Origin: Chloroflexota bacterium
Lineage (GTDB): Bacteria; Chloroflexota; Dehalococcoidia; UBA2247; RBG-13-53-26
Assembly: GCA_017885485.1 (NCBI GenBank)
Contig: JAFNFZ010000146.1
Location: forward strand, 1 to 6,649
DNA length: 6,649 nucleotides
Direction of reading: 5' to 3'
Below the pieces are notes generated by a model that saw only the letters and a program-made list of their open reading frames with translations, did not search any database and was not told the DNA's origin. The position numbers and the translations under genes were made by a program. Shown piece after piece: positions 4,858 to 6,649 of the stretch. Numbering within the stretch: the stretch's first letter is position 1; each line of letters starts with the position of its first letter.

Positions 4858-5634
4858 ATGAGTGTTTTCGCCCCGTATTTCGCTCTGTTGCGAGACTACG
4901 AATCTGAACTCGTCTCGAAGGGAAGAGACCAGCGAGTCTGGTTTCAGGATCTGCCCCGCCTGCCGATACGGTGTTCAGGTCAGACTGCTGACTCGCTGAT
5001 TCTGAAGGAGAACACTGCGGCGGAACTGGGTGGGCCCAGGAGTGTGGGCACCAGTTTCACCATGTGCACAGAGGACCGCGATCAAGTATTCGACGGTCGG
5101 ATCGCGCTAATCGGGCCGGATGTCACCGAGCTCCGCAAATCGAGAGGGGGCTGTGTTCCCTTTGGACAGGTGGTCCTGGCTGCCGGGCCCGGGATTGGCG
5201 CGGGGGCGTACCTGCAATTGGAGCGGGAGTTGCACATCGCCACGAAGATTCCCGGCTACATGGTCCGAGGCGGTGGCAGCAGGATCTGGTCCCGCATCAG
5301 TACAGAAGCCTGCGACGCTGGATTCTCATTCCGGGAGCTGGGCGATAGGATCATCAGCCACATCCGTGGAGCAGTAGCTCAGATAGGGGCGGCGGAGGTC
5401 CTGTTCGTCACATCAGGGGCCGAAGACGTGGCAGGCCTGGAAAGGATCGGTGCCCAGGTAAGGAAGCTCTCCCATGACCTGCGACGGCAGAGGCTGAAGG
5501 AGGTGGCAGAGGGGATCTATGAATGCGAGTCGGCCATTTCCTGCGATGTCTGCCCGGAGAGCTTAGTGTGTGCTGAGATCCGCCAGGTAGTAGTGGTACG
5601 CAAGAAGGCCGACGAACTGCGGCAGACCTGCTGA
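4858..5634 (+). CDS. Truncated acetyl-CoA synthase (CdhC/AcsB) homologue with a short C-terminal cysteine cluster
   Basis: A 258-residue protein resembling the start of archaeal CdhC, which equals the central part of bacterial AcsB, the beta subunit of CO dehydrogenase/acetyl-CoA synthase. Collinear matches recalled from the family: AAELGGPRSVG (54-64) to the ELGGPKS motif; DGRIALIGPDV (79-89) to DGKVxxxGPDL; ERELH (122-126) to ERxxH; RIWSRIS (142-148) to the DxWxRIS segment; then an alpha/beta stretch ending at cysteines C223-x5-C229-x2-C232-x5-C238, where ACS has the CTLC-x8-C start of the A-cluster. The protein stops 20 residues later, so the fourth cluster Cys and the C-x-C nickel ligands of ACS are absent. 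It is therefore unlikely to make acetyl-CoA. The four cysteines could still bind an Fe-S cluster. The start is 3 nt after the SCP2 stop with only a weak Shine-Dalgarno, suggesting translational coupling. No true ACS or CODH gene is nearby. Confidence 0.72.
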   Translation: MSVFAPYFALLRDYESELVSKGRDQRVWFQDLPRLPIRCSGQTADSLILKENTAAELGGPRSVGTSFTMCTEDRDQVFDGRIALIGPDVTELRKSRGGCVPFGQVVLAAGPGIGAGAYLQLERELHIATKIPGYMVRGGGSRIWSRISTEACDAGFSFRELGDRIISHIRGAVAQIGAAEVLFVTSGAEDVAGLERIGAQVRKLSHDLRRQRLKEVAEGIYECESAISCDVCPESLVCAEIRQVVVVRKKADELRQTC

Positions 5635-5662
5635 AGATAGCGCGGGTCGCAGCCAGAGCGGC

Positions 5663-6649
5663 CTACGATTCCCGTGCCTTTTTGATCTCTTCCTCCCGCA
5701 AAGCCCTCTTGAATATCTTCTCGGTGACCGTCAGGGGCAACTCATCCCGGAATTCGACGTATCTGGGCACGGCAATGGCCGGCAGTCTCTCCTTGCAATA
5801 GGCGATGATGTCATCGGCATTCAGCTTGCCCTTGAACTCCTCCCTGGCCTTTATGAAGGCCTTGATCCTCTCGCTGCCCGGTCGCTCGGGGTCGGGGATG
5901 CCCACGGCCGCTGCCATGGCCACCCCGGGGTACTTGAACAGGACCTGGTCGACTTCCGTGGTATAGACCTTGTAGCCGGAGACATTGGCCATGTCCTTGA
6001 CACGGTCTTCAAGAACGAAATAGCCATTTTCGTCCATGCGAGCGATATCGCCGGTGTGAAGCCAGCCATTGTCCAGGCCGCTGCCGGGTTTTGGCCAGTA
6101 GCCTTTCATTGTCTGTGGACCGCGAACCAGCAGCTCACCACTTTCGCCGGCGGCCAGTTCCTCGCCCGTATCCAGATCCACGATCTTCGCCTCGGTGTCG
6201 GGGACTGGCAGGCCGATGCCCAGTATCTCTTTGGCGGCAAGACCGGTTATTTTGGAGAAGGTGGACAGATTGGCGTGGGTCATGGGCCCGCACTCCGTCA
6301 GGCCATAGCCCTCCGACACCGGCATCATTATATCCTTCTTGATGGCTTCAAAGACCTGCTGGGGCAGGGGGGCGGCGCCGGACATGAACATCACCGGCAG
6401 GCGGCCCAGGTTCCGCTCGGCGATGCGCATAAGGTGAGTGGGGACGACGTAGGCCAGGATGGGGCGTTTTTCTTTCAGGAGGTTCACGGCCTGATCGATG
6501 TCCCTGGGATCGGAGACGAGCAGAATCCGCAGTCCCAGAGCGATGCTGCCCTGCATTCCCAGATGTCCGTAGGAATGGAACAGGGGGACGAGGATCTCCG
6601 AAGCGGCCTTGCCTCTGATTCCAGGCCAGAGAGGTTCGAGAACCCACAG
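5663..6649 (-). CDS. AMP-forming acyl-CoA synthetase (ligase), C-terminal part (5' end beyond the window)
   Basis: The C-terminal 328 residues of an ANL-superfamily ligase, which activates a carboxylic acid to an acyl-AMP and then an acyl-CoA. The frame is open through the right edge (the last bases read LWVLEPLWPG), so the internal ATG at 6556-6554 is not the start; roughly 150-250 N-terminal residues are missing, including the P-loop-like motif. Visible motifs in edge-based numbering: PLFHSYGH (22-29), GYGLTECG (114-121), GELLVRGP (171-178), TGD (199-201), DRVKDMANVSGYKVY (215-229) and LTVTEKIFKRALRE (306-319) with the catalytic lysine at 311. The glycine that usually precedes this lysine is Glu (TEK rather than TGK). 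The chain length preference is not readable. The gene is convergent with the five-gene operon, 28 bp from its end, so it is transcribed separately but may supply its substrate. Confidence 0.92.
   Translation of the reverse strand: MWVLEPLWPGIRGKAASEILVPLFHSYGHLGMQGSIALGLRILLVSDPRDIDQAVNLLKEKRPILAYVVPTHLMRIAERNLGRLPVMFMSGAAPLPQQVFEAIKKDIMMPVSEGYGLTECGPMTHANLSTFSKITGLAAKEILGIGLPVPDTEAKIVDLDTGEELAAGESGELLVRGPQTMKGYWPKPGSGLDNGWLHTGDIARMDENGYFVLEDRVKDMANVSGYKVYTTEVDQVLFKYPGVAMAAAVGIPDPERPGSERIKAFIKAREEFKGKLNADDIIAYCKERLPAIAVPRYVEFRDELPLTVTEKIFKRALREEEIKKARES

Noticed and set aside
4858..5634. Calling this gene a functional acetyl-CoA synthase
   Set aside because: The downstream A-cluster half, including the fourth cluster cysteine and the nickel-binding C-x-C, is absent, and no CODH or corrinoid protein genes are present in the window.
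5640..5683. Possible terminator: GCGCGGG (5640-5646) and CCCGTGC (5671-5677) followed by five T residues (5679-5683)
   Set aside because: The stem is only 7 bp with one G-T wobble and a 24-nt loop, and it would extend into the convergent ligase gene; too weak to call, though some termination signal is expected between these convergent genes.
1..6649. CRISPR arrays, tRNA/rRNA genes, insertion sequences, or phage genes
   Set aside because: No spaced direct repeats of CRISPR type, no tRNA-like cloverleaf, no transposase and no terminal inverted repeats were seen on reading both strands.

Overview
The window looks like a GC-rich chromosomal segment from an anaerobic bacterium that metabolises acyl-CoA compounds. 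AGG/AGA arginine and ATA isoleucine codons are frequent despite the GC-rich background. Together with the gene content this would fit Chloroflexota (Dehalococcoidia-like) or Desulfobacterota/Syntrophobacterales relatives, but nothing here decides between them and the taxonomic guess is weak.

Left edge (1-438, minus strand): a type II toxin-antitoxin operon. A ribbon-helix-helix antitoxin (111-377) overlaps by 4 nt (GTGA) the GTG start of a MazF/PemK-family toxin, whose first 38 codons occupy 1-114 before the window ends. Upstream is a good sigma70-type promoter (TTGACA, 17-bp spacer, CATACT). It is overlaid by four CATAC-core boxes whose 7-bp units begin exactly every 11 bp (389, 400, 411, 422), a likely autorepression operator.

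Centre (596-5634, plus strand): five closely spaced co-directional genes that read as one operon. They are (1) an acyl-CoA dehydrogenase-fold protein lacking the catalytic glutamate at both positions where the family usually carries it; (2, 3) two subunits of the 2-hydroxyacyl-CoA dehydratase / class I benzoyl-CoA reductase superfamily (HgdB/BcrC-like and BcrB/HgdA-like); (4) a single-domain SCP2 lipid/acyl-CoA carrier; and (5) a 258-residue protein that resembles the first part of the archaeal-type acetyl-CoA synthase beta subunit (CdhC/AcsB), ending just after a short cysteine cluster. The last gene lacks the part of ACS that completes the nickel A-cluster. The ATP-dependent activator that drives dehydratase/benzoyl-CoA-reductase enzymes is not in the window, nor are Etf, hydratase or thiolase genes. 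A perfect 17-bp palindrome lies between the two dehydratase-type subunits and a 14-bp palindrome lies just ahead of the first gene.

Right edge (5663-6649, minus strand): the C-terminal 328 residues of an AMP-forming acyl-CoA ligase, convergent to the operon and running off the window.

Taken together (inference): a carboxylic acid could be activated by the ligase, its CoA ester held by the SCP2 protein, and processed by the dehydrogenase-like enzyme and a radical (ketyl-type) reductase or dehydratase. The truncated acetyl-CoA-synthase homologue would be an extra CoA-binding or Fe-S component. The substrate cannot be read from the sequence. The combination of genes 1-5 is the part most likely to be an undescribed system.
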